Source: Turnera subulata
Lineage: Eukaryota; Streptophyta; Magnoliopsida; Malpighiales; Passifloraceae
Direction: 5' to 3'
Assembly (NCBI GenBank): GCA_028386065.3
Contig: JAKUCV010006913.1
Span: forward strand, 22,669 to 86,668
DNA length: 64,000 nt
The first letter of the stretch is position 1; every line of letters starts with the position of its first letter. Of the stretch, positions 10,866 to 21,086 are shown in pieces. The position numbers and the translations under genes were made by a program. The notes below the pieces were generated by a model. It did not search any database and had not been told where the DNA came from. It saw only the letters and a list, made by a program, of their open reading frames with translations.

Positions 10866-12540
10866 AAACACATATATATGATATCCTAGCTGGTCAAATA
10901 TTGCTTAAGGTACCATGATATTGTTGTTTCTTAATTATGATCATATAGGCCTGTTACCAAGTTTTTCAAGCTTTGGCAATTGATAGTTGATGCAGAAGGA
11001 TCAAGGGTTTGCTATATTTTCCTCCACAGCCGTGCTTGGGCTTTAATGTTTTGGTTTGGATAAGTTGTATATGGAGGTCTGTTTTTTTTTTTTTTTTTCC
11101 ATGTAATTGAATGCTGTTAGTGTTATCTCATTTTCTGGCTTTAAATATGTTTTTTCCCCTCTTCAATTTAGCTTTTAGTGGCTTTTACAAAGATGTTTTA
11201 ATTTCTATACTGTATGAATATGTTTATTTGCCAAGAAGCTTTGAAATACATCAAGCGGCGGCTACTAGAGATAAAGCCCCTAGTTGGAAGCCAATGTCAA
11301 TATAAGAATTAAAACTTCACCCAGATGCTTAAGTCTGCTTAAGTTTTATTTACCAAATAAAAAATGGTCTCCTAGAGTTTTTAGATTGAGTTGGTCATTT
11401 CATATATAGCCAAGATACCCTTATAGGTGAGGGGGTTTTGGATATTAGAATTTGTGCAGAAATTAAGTTCTTTTTGAATCATGATCTTAATTACATTCTC
11501 TCAGTTCTGCCACAAATCTTTATTAATTAGTATGAATAAATCTTCTCTCCTTGTTTATTCATCAATTTTCCCATTCCTTCCTGATATTAGATTTCAGGAT
11601 CTATCGCTAGCAACTAAAATTAAAGGAGTTCCACCATGATCGGACATATTAGCCCACAAAAACCCGTACTCTCCTGCACCAAGTATGGCTCATTGGTGAC
11701 CATCTTTCTACATAACAGTTCTTCAATCTCTTTAGAGGTCAGGCATATTCCGTAGAGCCTATATATATATATATACACCATTCGTTCGTTGTATTCGCAC
11801 TCTTCAACGAATCAATGAAAAACTAATACTCAATTGATGCATGAATTCTAAAGGTAAAGCCAAAAAGCCATCTATTTAAGTTCTATAATATGTGTTATAA
11901 TATATGCACTACGATGACCAGCATCTATAAATTAGATTTAAGCAGGCTAGTTTGGGTTGTTGCTTACGTCAGCATATGCTTAGATCAACAAAATCTAGTT
12001 GAGGGATAGAATAGAAGCAAACTAAGATAAAAAATAAAGGGTTACATATTATTGCACTTTTGTATCCCATTGGAATGTTCCTCAATACTCTATTTTTTAG
12101 TTTAGCCAGTAATCACTTTGTGTACAGGCTTAGAAATTCATTTCCTAGCAACAAACTTTTAGCTTCAATCCTACATTTTCTCTTAATTCTTCTTTAGTTT
12201 GCTATCATATGTAGCAAGGTCTTATAAGAGAAAAATCTCTCTATGTTTGACACGATTAATTTTATCTCTATTATAACACCCTTGTTTAGGATTGGACTGA
12301 AAAAAATTATTATGCCCATTGCCTGACATATCTTCTAATAATATCATTTTTAATAATTAGGTTAATTGAGTTTGTTTTCTAATCAAATAAAATAGTCGAT
12401 ACATCATTTGGAATATAATTAAATTATATAAGTCAAATAAATTTTAAAAAAAGCCTCATCAATGATCAGTCAACACTATACTAAATTTTTTTTTTCTAAT
12501 TTTAGGGCGGCCAAGGTACCTTTGCACCTCAACAAGTTTA
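10866..12540. other. Intergenic DNA, nothing recognised
   Basis: AT-rich sequence with a 17-base T run near 11082-11098 and a TA repeat near 11760-11775. The first ~200 bases may be the 3' UTR of the ARGOS-like ORF. Open frames are short and unlike known proteins. Confidence 0.35.
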
Positions 12541-12550
12541 ATGATATTTT

Positions 12551-13005
12551 GGGTCAATCATATTTTTGATCCTTGTGTTTATCCATTTGGACATTTTTCA
12601 TTCTCGTGTTACAAAATGAACATTTTTCATCCCTGTGTTGATTTTTTGGGACATTTTTTATTTTTTTCGGATTTTTCAAAAAGAAAATGCTGACATGTCA
12701 ATTAAAAAACTAACATATCAGCTATCTGGGCCCACATTAAATTAAAAATACGCAACTCAAATCACACCATCCAACCCGTTTTTACCTGTGGGTTTTGGGC
12801 TGGGTATTTTCAAGTTAAATTTGAGCCCACATAGCTAATATGTTAGTTTTTTAATTGACACGTCAGCATTTTCTTTTCGGAAAATCGGAAAAAAATGGAA
12901 AATGTCCCGAAAAATCAACACAGGGATGAAAAATGTCCATTTTGTAGCACAAGGATGAAAAATACCCAAAGGGATAAACACAAGGATCAAAAATATGATT
13001 GACCC
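12551..13005. mobile_element. Short non-autonomous MULE with 10-bp target duplication
   Basis: This 455-base element begins GGGTCAATCATATTTTTGAT and ends with the complement ATCAAAAATATGATTGACCC. The inverted repeats run ~190 bases. It is flanked by a perfect 10-base direct repeat ATGATATTTT (12541-12550 and 13006-13015), a length characteristic of Mutator-like transposons. The core has no coding capacity, so it would need a transposase in trans. Its ends match the arms of the 7.8-9.5 kb inverted repeat and the 13.6-15.3 kb element. Confidence 0.88.
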
Positions 13006-13115
13006 ATGATATTTTATATCCCTTCACTATCTGGATTTCTTTAATGTTGTCCACAAAATCAAAATGATATTTTATATCCCTTCACCCTCTCGATTTATTT
13101 AATGTTGTCCATAAA
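13006..13115. repeat. Tandem duplication of ~57 bases next to the MULE
   Basis: ATGATATTTTATATCCCTTC at 13006 is repeated at 13063, followed in both copies by CGATTTATTT/GGATTTCTTT-like sequence and AATGTTGTCCA. Because the first copy begins with the MULE target duplication, the target site was probably within a sequence already present twice, or was duplicated afterwards. Confidence 0.6.
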
Positions 13116-13606
13116 CTTTTTATTTTATTGTTTTTGTTCTTTTATTAGGTATATCAGAAATCTAAAAATAGCCCACAACTCCAACCCAAAATTACCCTCA
13201 ATATCATTATTGGGATCAAACCTATAATTCTTTAGATGAAACCTGATAACATTTAAAATATTCAATTAAGACCAGTTCTATACTAGTCTAGGTCTTGGAA
13301 GGATTGAGCCCAAGTAAAACCTAATCTCCAATCCTAGTACTTTAGGACTAGATCTAGGTAGGACAAGGGAATAGGTCCAAGTAGAACAAGGTCCCCAAGG
13401 ATCAAGTCTACAATTAAGGACATAGTCCCACAAAGTGCTATGCCAATCTTCAATTTTTCTCCCATGCTTAATTGAAGGAACATTTTATATTGGATTCTGA
13501 GAAGTCACTTGTCATTCATTTATGAGCCTCGGGTTATACACTTTGAACACTTACGGTGTCCAGGCAAGGACATCTATAATCTGATAAAATCTCAAATTGG
13601 TGACGA
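13116..13606. other. Short intergenic stretch between two MULEs
   Basis: No gene is supported. Around 13290-13410 several degenerate repeats of AGGTCC/CAAGTA-type words occur, but no clear unit can be defined. Confidence 0.3.
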
Positions 13607-13616
13607 CTTTCCAAAT

Positions 13617-15306
13617 GGGTCAATCATATTTTTGATCCTTGTGTTTATCGATTTAGACATTTATCATTATTGTGTTATAAAATGGACATTTTTCATCCCT
13701 GTGTTGATTTTTCGGGATATTTTTCATTTTTTCCCGATTTTTCGTAAAGGAAATGCTAACGTGGTAATTAAAAAACTGACACATCAGCTTATGGGCCTAC
13801 ATCAAACCGAAAACACTTAACCCAACCCAAACCAAACTACCCGACCACACAACCCACCCCATATCCCGTTTCTTTTCTGCAAAAACCAAGCTTTTAGAAA
13901 AGAAAAAATAAAAATAGAAATAAAAGACACACAGCCACCAAAACGACAAAGCATCACCACCTCACCATCATCTTCATCCGTTTCTTTTGTGCCAACAACT
14001 TCTCCATCTCCGATGGCGATCTCACCGCCACTCTCCCATCTCCACTTTTTCCTCCTTCCTCGAGTGCTGCCCTCTGTAAAAAGAAAGGTTACAAAAAAAA
14101 TCTCTATCTCATCCTCACTAACTAAAACAACAAGCAATTAAAAAAATCAATTCAAACACCACCAGATTCAATTTCCACAACAACAACACCGCTCTCTTTG
14201 TCCAAACCTGGAACCAAACCATCCATCTTAGATTTCATCTTCTACTTTTCTTTTTCTTTATTACTTTATTATTGAACTCGTATAGATAGAGAGAGGGAGG
14301 AGATTAGATTTCCATCCTAGATTTCCTCTTCTATTTGTAACCAAATCGTATGAGAGATTTTTTTCATTATTATTGTTGGTTTTATGGCGATTGATGGGGA
14401 GGAGAAATAAATAAGATTGTGTGTTTGGGAATTTGATATTTTCTATAAAAAGCATGGTTGTTTAATGCAAAGATATGTGAACGGGAAACAATGTTTCCAT
14501 CACCAAAGGTTTGCTCCACACCCAAAATCTCAACACCTGCCTTTCTTACTTCTTCTTCAACAAATTAACAACCAGTATCAACCCCCCCACCACCACCACC
14601 CACCGCCACCGCCACCGCCCTAGCAAGCGCCATAGCCGCACAAAAGCCTCAACTCTCCCTCCCAGCCCTCGATCTTCTCTTCCAACATAGCTGGAACCAC
14701 AATCACACATGCCCAATAAAACCTCCTAATCAAGCGGCAAAAAACGCAGCCACTACCGATCTTGGAAATTCCTTCGCAGGCGTCGTGCTTCTGCAACACG
14801 AGGGGCCTTCAAGGATGCGGAGGCGAAGGGTGCCGTCTTGGAAGGCGGAGAGGGAGAGAAGGAAGTGGGAGGTGGAGGTGGAGTTAGAGGAAGGGAGAGT
14901 GGCGGTGTGATCGCGATGGAGAAGTTGTTGGCACAAAAGAAATGGATGAAGATGATGGTGGGGTGGTGATGCTTATGTCGTTTTGGTGGTTGTGTGTCTT
15001 TTGTTTCCATTTTTATTTTTTCTTTTCTAATGCTTGGTTTTTGCAGAAAAGAAACGGGATGTGGGGTGGGTTGCAAGGTCGGGTGGTTTGGTTTAGGTTG
15101 GGTTGAGTGTTTTCGGTTTGATGTGGGCCCATAAGCTTATGTGCCAGTTTTTTAATTAACATGTCAGTATTTTCTTTACGGGAAATTGGGGAAAAATGAA
15201 AAATGTCCCGAAAAATCAACACAGGGATGAAAAATGTCTATTTTGTAACACAATGATGAAAAAAGTCCAAATCGATAAACACAAGGATAAAAAATATGAT
15301 TGACCC
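13617..15306. mobile_element. Pack-MULE-like element with ~450-bp inverted repeats
   Basis: The element is 1690 bases. It starts GGGTCAATCATATTTTTGAT and ends with the complement ATGATTGACCC. The inverted repeats extend about 450 bases (13617 to ~14070 and ~14850 to 15306). Flanking 10-base repeats, CTTTCCAAAT (13607-13616) and CTTCCCAAAT (15307-15316), differ at one position, consistent with an older target duplication. The ~800-base core includes GC-rich, coding-like DNA without a complete ORF, for example ALASAIAAQKPQLSLPAL on the plus strand near 14620-14670, probably captured host sequence of unknown origin. No transposase is encoded. Confidence 0.82.
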
Positions 15307-15320
15307 CTTCCCAAATAGTA

Positions 15321-15614
15321 CTCTCTCTGTTTACTATTATAAGACGTTTTGCACTTCTAATTTTGTTTCAATATATAAGACCCATACAAATTTCAATGAG
15401 CATTAAAGTGTCTTGAGAGTTTCAAGGAATATTAAATTAACTTATTCCATATTCATCTCTTAACCAAACAGTACAATAATTATTAATATATTAGAATAAT
15501 TGAAGGTTAAATTTGACATTTAAATAAATCTTTTAATAAGATTAGGTCTATTAAATATATTTCTTAAAGGTCGTGCAACAACCTTAAACAACTTATAATA
15601 GTAAACTGTGGGAG
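15321..15614. mobile_element. Stowaway-like MITE 1
   Basis: A 294-base element bounded by CTCTCTCTGTTTACTATTAT and the complement of CTCCCACAGTTTACTATTAT, flanked by TA on both sides (15319-15320 and 15615-15616). TA duplication and CTCCCTC-type ends are the hallmarks of Stowaway/Tc1-mariner MITEs. It sits four bases after the target duplication of the 13.6-kb MULE. Confidence 0.82.
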
Positions 15615-16060
15615 TATTAGTTACGAACCGTTAGACGAAAACTGTTGTTCTTTAACTTGATGAAAACAGTTTGATTATGTCTAAAATTTCGGCTGTAACT
15701 AATTTACAGAAAAAGCTTGAAAACTAGGTGATTTTGGGCTAAGATTAAGATTTAGATTTGTGATTTTGGATTTTCCCTCCACGGATATGTTCTATCAAGA
15801 ACTTAAGAATTTAGAAACGGATGATTGTTCTTTATAGTAGTGTTGTAGGAGAGAAAAATTTCACTTGAAATATTTTAAATTTGGTCGGTTAGATGATTTT
15901 CACAGAAGATTTGGCGGCATGAAAGTAATTTGGATTGATATCAAATCTGAAAAAAAAAAGTTAATGTAATAAGTGTTAAGTGCCTAATAGTGGTTTTACG
16001 GATGAACTCTTTGGAACAATAAAAAGGTTAAGTTACTAATTTGAGTAATCAAAATTAATA
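15615..16060. other. Short stretch holding the first copy of a local duplication
   Basis: No gene. Together with the end of MITE 1, positions 15488-15702 form one copy of a duplicated block whose second copy lies at 16427-16619 and resumes at 19448 after the solo LTR. The rest is AT-rich and unassigned. Confidence 0.4.
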
Positions 16061-16345
16061 CTCCCTTTGTCTCTCAATATAAGTGGTTTTAGGCTTTTCA
16101 TTTTGTTTCAAAATCTAAGTCGTTTTAAAATTTCAAGAAGTACTAAATTAATTTTTTCCATATTTATCCTTGCATTAAATTAGTTGTTTTAGGCTTTGTA
16201 TTTTTCTTAAGTTTTGTTGCTGGGATAATAGAAAGGATAGATTGGTACTCTAAACAATAAAATTCAATGAGATTAGACTCATTTAATGCTTTTCTTAAAG
16301 GTTGTGCAAAATCCTTAAACGACTTATATTGGGTGACAGAGGGAG
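16061..16345. mobile_element. Stowaway-like MITE 2
   Basis: A 285-base element starting CTCCCTTTGTCTCTCAATAT and ending TTGGGTGACAGAGGGAG, with TA at 16059-16060 and 16346-16347. It has the same end type as MITE 1 but is diverged from it internally. The 16348-16423 stretch is the 3' end of a further MITE, closing with AAACGGAGGGAG before TA. Confidence 0.75.
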
Positions 16346-16619
16346 TAAGATTAAGTGTATTTAATGAGTTTCTTAAGGGGTATGAAAATAGGTTGAACGT
16401 CTTATATTACGAAACGGAGGGAGTATGTTAGAATGATTGAAGGTTAAATTTGTCATTTAAATAAATCTTTTAATAAGATTAGGTCTATTAAATATATTTC
16501 TTAAAAGTCGTGCAACAACCTTAAATGACTTATTAGTAAACAGAGGGAGTATTAGTTATGAACCGTTAGACAAAAACCGTTGTTCTTTAACTTTGATGAA
16601 AACGGTTTGATTATGTCTA

Positions 16620-19447
16620 TGTAACAGCCCGGGTAATTTTTACATTTTTACCGTCACCGTAATAATTTAGTTTACAGTTATTTACCATTAAAATTAATCT
16701 TGGGTAATTAATTTATGGTAATTCGTGCATCGGATTCCGAAACCGAGCCTTGTCCCACGCTCGGGATTTTTCTGCGGATTTTCCGGACGAAGTTGGAATT
16801 TTTCGGGTCCAGGAATCTTCAGAAAAGTCAAGATTAACCCCGAGTTATCGGGCCAGAAATTAAGTCAAGGGGGGTACATTAGTTATTTTCTAGTCCGGAC
16901 AGAACCTGCCTCACATGCTGCACAGTGTGGAGGCTGCAGCCGCCATCCACTGTGAGCATGTGAACAACCAGTACTCTGCCCGTGTTATACCAGTGTTCTG
17001 CATGATTGCCTTGTGCCGTGTTCTTATTCTTGTTTTTTTTTTCCTTCTTCCCAGTACATCATCATCACCATTTCTTTCTGCTCAGCATCCCCTCATCACC
17101 TCTGCAACCAAACTTCACCTGCAAATCCACTGCCCAACCCACACCCTTCCTTCCTTCTCAAAACCAAACCAGGAAAAAAAAAATACAAAACACTTACCAG
17201 CTCTAAAGCTACGTCGTTTGGGGCAACAACAACCACCACAACGTCACCTTTCACCCTTCCCCGCTACTGTTCACACGAAGGAGAACCGAGCCGCCACACG
17301 TGACACCACCCACGCCGCCACCTTCCCCGTGCCGTCTTCGACCAGACGCGACCAGCGCCGGCCGATTCCGCCTTCTGATGCGCCATCAGAGGCCAAGAAC
17401 CCGACGGGCTGTCCTTCCTCTCCTCCTCTCTTCGCACGATCCGACGACACGCCGACAGCCGAGTTGCACGCCTGCAGCCACTCGCGACGCCGTCTCCTCT
17501 CGTCGCCTCCTCCTGCTCGCTGCTCTGTGCCGCCCTGTCCGTCGCGCCGCCCTTCTCATCGACTGCAAGGTGAGCAGTCCACGGTTGAAGACGACCCGTT
17601 GGTGTTATGGTCGGGTCGACCCGACGGGTCGCGGGTTGGGAGTTGAGTTCTATGGGTTTTGGGGCTGGGCTGTAGCTGATGGGCTGGGGACCAGCGGGCC
17701 TGGGTCCTGGTCACATGACTTGGGCCGCGATGCTGGGCTTGTAGCCATGGCCTAGGCCCTGCACCTGGGCTTGGTCATGGGCTGCATAGTCCAGCCCAGT
17801 CCATAAAAAAAAAGAAATTTCTGGAACAGATAAAAATTCTGAAAAAAAAGAGTTAATTGGAAAAAAATAATAAAAAGGGATATAAATTTAGGGAAATAAT
17901 ATTCTGGAAAATAAAATAGATATAATTTTGGGAATAATTAGTGTTCTGGGAAAATATAAATGTGATAAACATTAGTAGAGTAATTAAATTGAGGAGATAA
18001 TCATGGAAAAATAATAACAATAATAATAGTAATTAATAATTTTGGAAAGTACATACTTGTAAAAAAAATAAATATGAAAAGGATATTATCAAGTAGGTAT
18101 TGTACTAGAGTAGTATCCGGGTATAGGTATAGGTATAGCATTATTTTAGACACTGGAAATAAATGGTGAATGATGATGATAATGGAGAAATAACCCGGGG
18201 GAGTAACCGAGACGAGTCAGTATTTATTTTCCGATATACAGTAGTAGCATGACATTGCATAAGGATGGATAACCTTGGATATATGCCTGTAGTACTGTGT
18301 TTGATTTGTTGTTTGATTGAACCGCTGATTTGATTATTGACTGTTATATAATTGCTATGGAACTTGTTGATGGATATTGTTTGCTATCTGATTGCTGTGG
18401 ATATTGCTGTGATGTTGCTGGTTTGTGTTGTTGGAATGTGGTATAGTGAGTAGCCATTGAACTGTTATTTGTGATTAAATAGTGATATGAGATTGTTGGC
18501 TGGTTGAGCCTGTGGAATAATCTGAGGTAATAAAGGTTGAATAATTGATGATAGAGTAATGGAATTGGAAATGAATTTGAGATGATGATAAAATTGTCAC
18601 GTGAAAAGTAGTGGTACGACTAGATGGTTAGAGACTAGTTCTGTGGTGTCATGGCCGGTTGGGTTGGTTGATGGGGATGTTGATCCCGGATGATGTTGTT
18701 ATTGGGATGTTGATCTCGAATTTGTGATATTGGGATGTTGATCCCGGATTTGTGATATTGGGATGTTGATCCCGGATTGTTGGTATTGGGATGTTGATCT
18801 CGGATTGTGATTTGGCCTGGCATCCAGAATTAGTTAATAACCAGGTACGACCCTAGCTTGTCCAGTGACGGGGCCCGGAAGATAAAATTGGTAATAAAAG
18901 CAATTAAGCATTCTTTTGGTCTTGGCATAGTTGTTTATGGTAGTTTTCTTGTGTTGTGATTGTTTGTGCTTACTGTTGAGATTGTTATACTTACTTTGGA
19001 AGTATTATGGTTGAATATATATCTCTGTTTATCCTTCGTCGGTGAGCACTTCGGACTCACCCCTCGCATGCGGGGTTTCATCCCGTAGGTTTGGTTGCTT
19101 CGTAGTTCAGGTACGGTGTACGTTGGCTGCTGCTTTCTTCTCCACCTGACTCCGGATCCATACCTCCGCTGCATGTGCATATAAGTCTTCCGCTGCTGTG
19201 TCATATATGTTGTTGTTTTCCTATATTGCTTATAATGTTGATATTGTGGATTGTGCTGCTATGTTGAGCTTTGAGTGTGGATTGAATAATAGTCTCCGAG
19301 TGTGGGTGACAGATGTTGCTTAGTACATTTGTTGTATCTGAATTATACCATGTAGTATTTTGACTGCGATGTACTGTCTGTTCTATCAATAAGAATAGTT
19401 TCGGCACGTGTTTACTGTGTATGGTAAATACGGCTCGGGGCGCTTCA
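16620..19447 (+). mobile_element. Solo LTR, 2828 bp, with perfect 5-bp target duplication
   Basis: It starts TGTAACAGCCCGGGTAAT and ends GGCTCGGGGCGCTTCA, giving the TG...CA ends of an LTR, and is flanked by GTCTA on both sides (16615-16619 and 19448-19452). No internal retroelement domain is present, so it is a solo LTR left by recombination between two LTRs. The size and TGTAACAGCCC start suit a long-LTR Ty3/Gypsy element, which is an inference. GC-rich open frames at 16.9-17.7 kb have no recognisable domain and are treated as LTR sequence. A minisatellite lies at 18674-18805. A relative is at 1-479 in the opposite orientation. Confidence 0.88.
18674..18805 (+). repeat. 28-30 bp minisatellite inside the solo LTR
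   Basis: Five units each begin GGGATGTTGAT(C/T)(C/T)CG, starting at 18674, 18704, 18732, 18760 and 18788. Spacing is 30, 28, 28 and 28 bases. It is a short tandem array within LTR DNA with no spacers of the CRISPR kind. Confidence 0.85.
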
Positions 19448-19452
19448 GTCTA

Positions 19453-20888
19453 AAATTTCGGCCGTAACTAATTTACATATCCCGTTGCGACACCTTGCTT
19501 AGGGATTCAAGATTCAGATTTTTAAATTATTAAATTCCTTTTAAAACTTAAAAGTTTTTATTATTTTGAAAATTTCCAAATTTGGAATTACCCTCTTTCT
19601 TTAAATCTTTGTGGTGTCAATTGTTCCTCTTCATCGCCTAGCATTCCATCCATTAGTTCTTCACCTACATTTCTCCATTATATGACAACCTCCTCCAAAC
19701 GCCTCAGACTCAACTGCGTCGATACAATTTTATTTTCTTTGTCGAGAAGCACTCTTTTTTTTTTTTTATGGTGGCAAATGTGGTTGACGACGGTGATTGT
19801 AGTAGCATCGGAGAGTAGTTCACGAATCGGTTGCAAAGGCATAGACTCATGAAGTATGCAGTTTCAAGGTCAAGCTGCAGGTGCTGATAGTGTTCAATTT
19901 GCCCCAAGTAAACGGATGCGCATACTTTGGATATTTTTGGGTCAATTGCACTTTTAAGGTCTAGAATTTTGCATTAGTAAATTTCACTACTACTACTAGT
20001 ACTAGCAAATGATTTCAAATAAATTTGATTCTTTTTTTCAGATTGATGAGCCTCTCTATGTAGAATCTGTAATTGTATGGAAACTATTAAGAGCACGTGA
20101 TAAACCTGCATTATTTTGCATATTAATTCCTTCCACCAATCTCTGTTTAATGCTAAACAAAGTAAAACAACGTCTGGAGTAGCCTGTTTCTGCAATTCAC
20201 AACTAGCAACCGTGTGAATGAGGCTAATTAAGAAACACAATTCATCAAAAAAAGAAACACAATTCTGGAAAGTTTGGGAGACGAATAATTGATGTATTTC
20301 TTTGGGCTGTCTATTTTTTTTTTTTTTTGGGCTCGGGATGGACTGTCTATTAAAGCAACCCAGAAATCGAAACAAGCATGCAAAATAATTAAATTCGGAT
20401 CAGAAAATATTAGTTATTTTGGCATATATAGACAGATAATGCAGCGCGTAACCAAAAATTATTGATCCATGAATGGAAAATTACAAAGCTTTCCCCTTCT
20501 GGGTTAAGTTTATCCAAGATACATTGCACCCCTTCAATAACCCATTCTAACCTGGTTACTTACCATCAGTTAGGATCGCTCAAATCTAGTAGTATGGATT
20601 CTACAATAATTAATGTATGTTAATCTTGAATTTTATATTCTCCGTCATTTCTAATATATAAGGGTTTTCATACTATGTAAGAATTAGCTTAGTAGACACT
20701 ACCAATAAGGTATTAGTTGAGGTGCTAAGCAGCCTATACATCCTGTAAGGAGGAGAATGCAAGTTGGAATCTCGAGAACGCACCTATTGGTGGGAGAGGA
20801 GGAGTATCCTTCATACTCCCGTCTCCCAGAATTGCGAGAGCAATTTAATTTACCAAAAAAAAGAGAGGTTAGTAGTATATGCTATTCA
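19453..20888. other. Intergenic DNA upstream of the second ARGOS-like ORF
   Basis: No gene is supported. A TATATAAG box at 20655-20662 lies ~225 bases before the ATG at 20889, but sits in MITE-like sequence, so its use as a promoter is uncertain. Between ~20690 and 20860 is a possible plus-strand tRNA-like SINE remnant (AAGTTGGAATCTCG resembles a worn B box). Confidence 0.3.
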
Positions 20889-21086
20889 ATGAGGTTGATA
20901 ACGCTGCTTTTCCTGAGTTTTATCATAATTTTAGTGCCACCGTTATTGCCGAAATTGCCACCACCGCCGCCTTCACCAGTTCTGCTAGTGCCAGTCCTTA
21001 TCATGTCTCTTCTTTTAGTTTTGGCATTCTCCCCATTAGCACACAACACACCGGATCATCTCAGCTTCTATGGTGCAAGGTTTTAA
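20889..21086 (+). CDS. ARGOS/OSR-like small membrane protein (65 aa)
   Basis: The ORF starts MRLITLLFLSFIIILVPPLL. First hydrophobic helix is about residues 3-16, then a proline hinge (PPLLPKLPPPPPSP), then a second helix (VLLVPVLIMSLLLVLAFSP), the two-helix, proline-hinged OSR domain of plant ARGOS proteins. The second helix is a closer match to known members than that of the ORF at 10662. An in-frame ATG at 20757 would add 44 residues, but that extension reads like repeat DNA and has none of the family's features, so I prefer 20889. OSR proteins act at the ER membrane in organ growth and ethylene response. Its short length may mean a minimal member or a decaying copy. Confidence 0.65.
   Translation: MRLITLLFLSFIIILVPPLLPKLPPPPPSPVLLVPVLIMSLLLVLAFSPLAHNTPDHLSFYGARF

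Larger units (their letters stand above)
15488..16619 (+). repeat. Local direct duplication (~215 bp) split by the solo LTR
   Basis: The block 15488-15702 (end of MITE 1 plus GAACCGTTAGAC-type sequence through GATTATGTCTAAAATTTCGG) reappears at 16427-16619 and continues at 19448-19484, after the solo LTR. The two copies differ at scattered positions, for example ACGAAAACTG against ACAAAAACCG. The intact first copy shows what the second looked like before the LTR landed in it. Confidence 0.8.

Noticed and set aside
16915..17755. Open frames of 243 and 151 aa
   Set aside because: They lie fully inside the 2.8-kb solo LTR, are GC-rich and proline/arginine/serine-biased in all frames, and show no domain; LTR sequence explains them.
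18674..18805. Regularly spaced repeats considered as a CRISPR array
   Set aside because: Units are directly adjacent with the whole 28-base period repeated, there are no unique spacers, and the host is a plant.
20757..20888. 44-residue N-terminal extension of the second ARGOS-like ORF
   Set aside because: The sequence looks like SINE/repeat DNA and lacks family features; the downstream ATG at 20889 fits the domain better.
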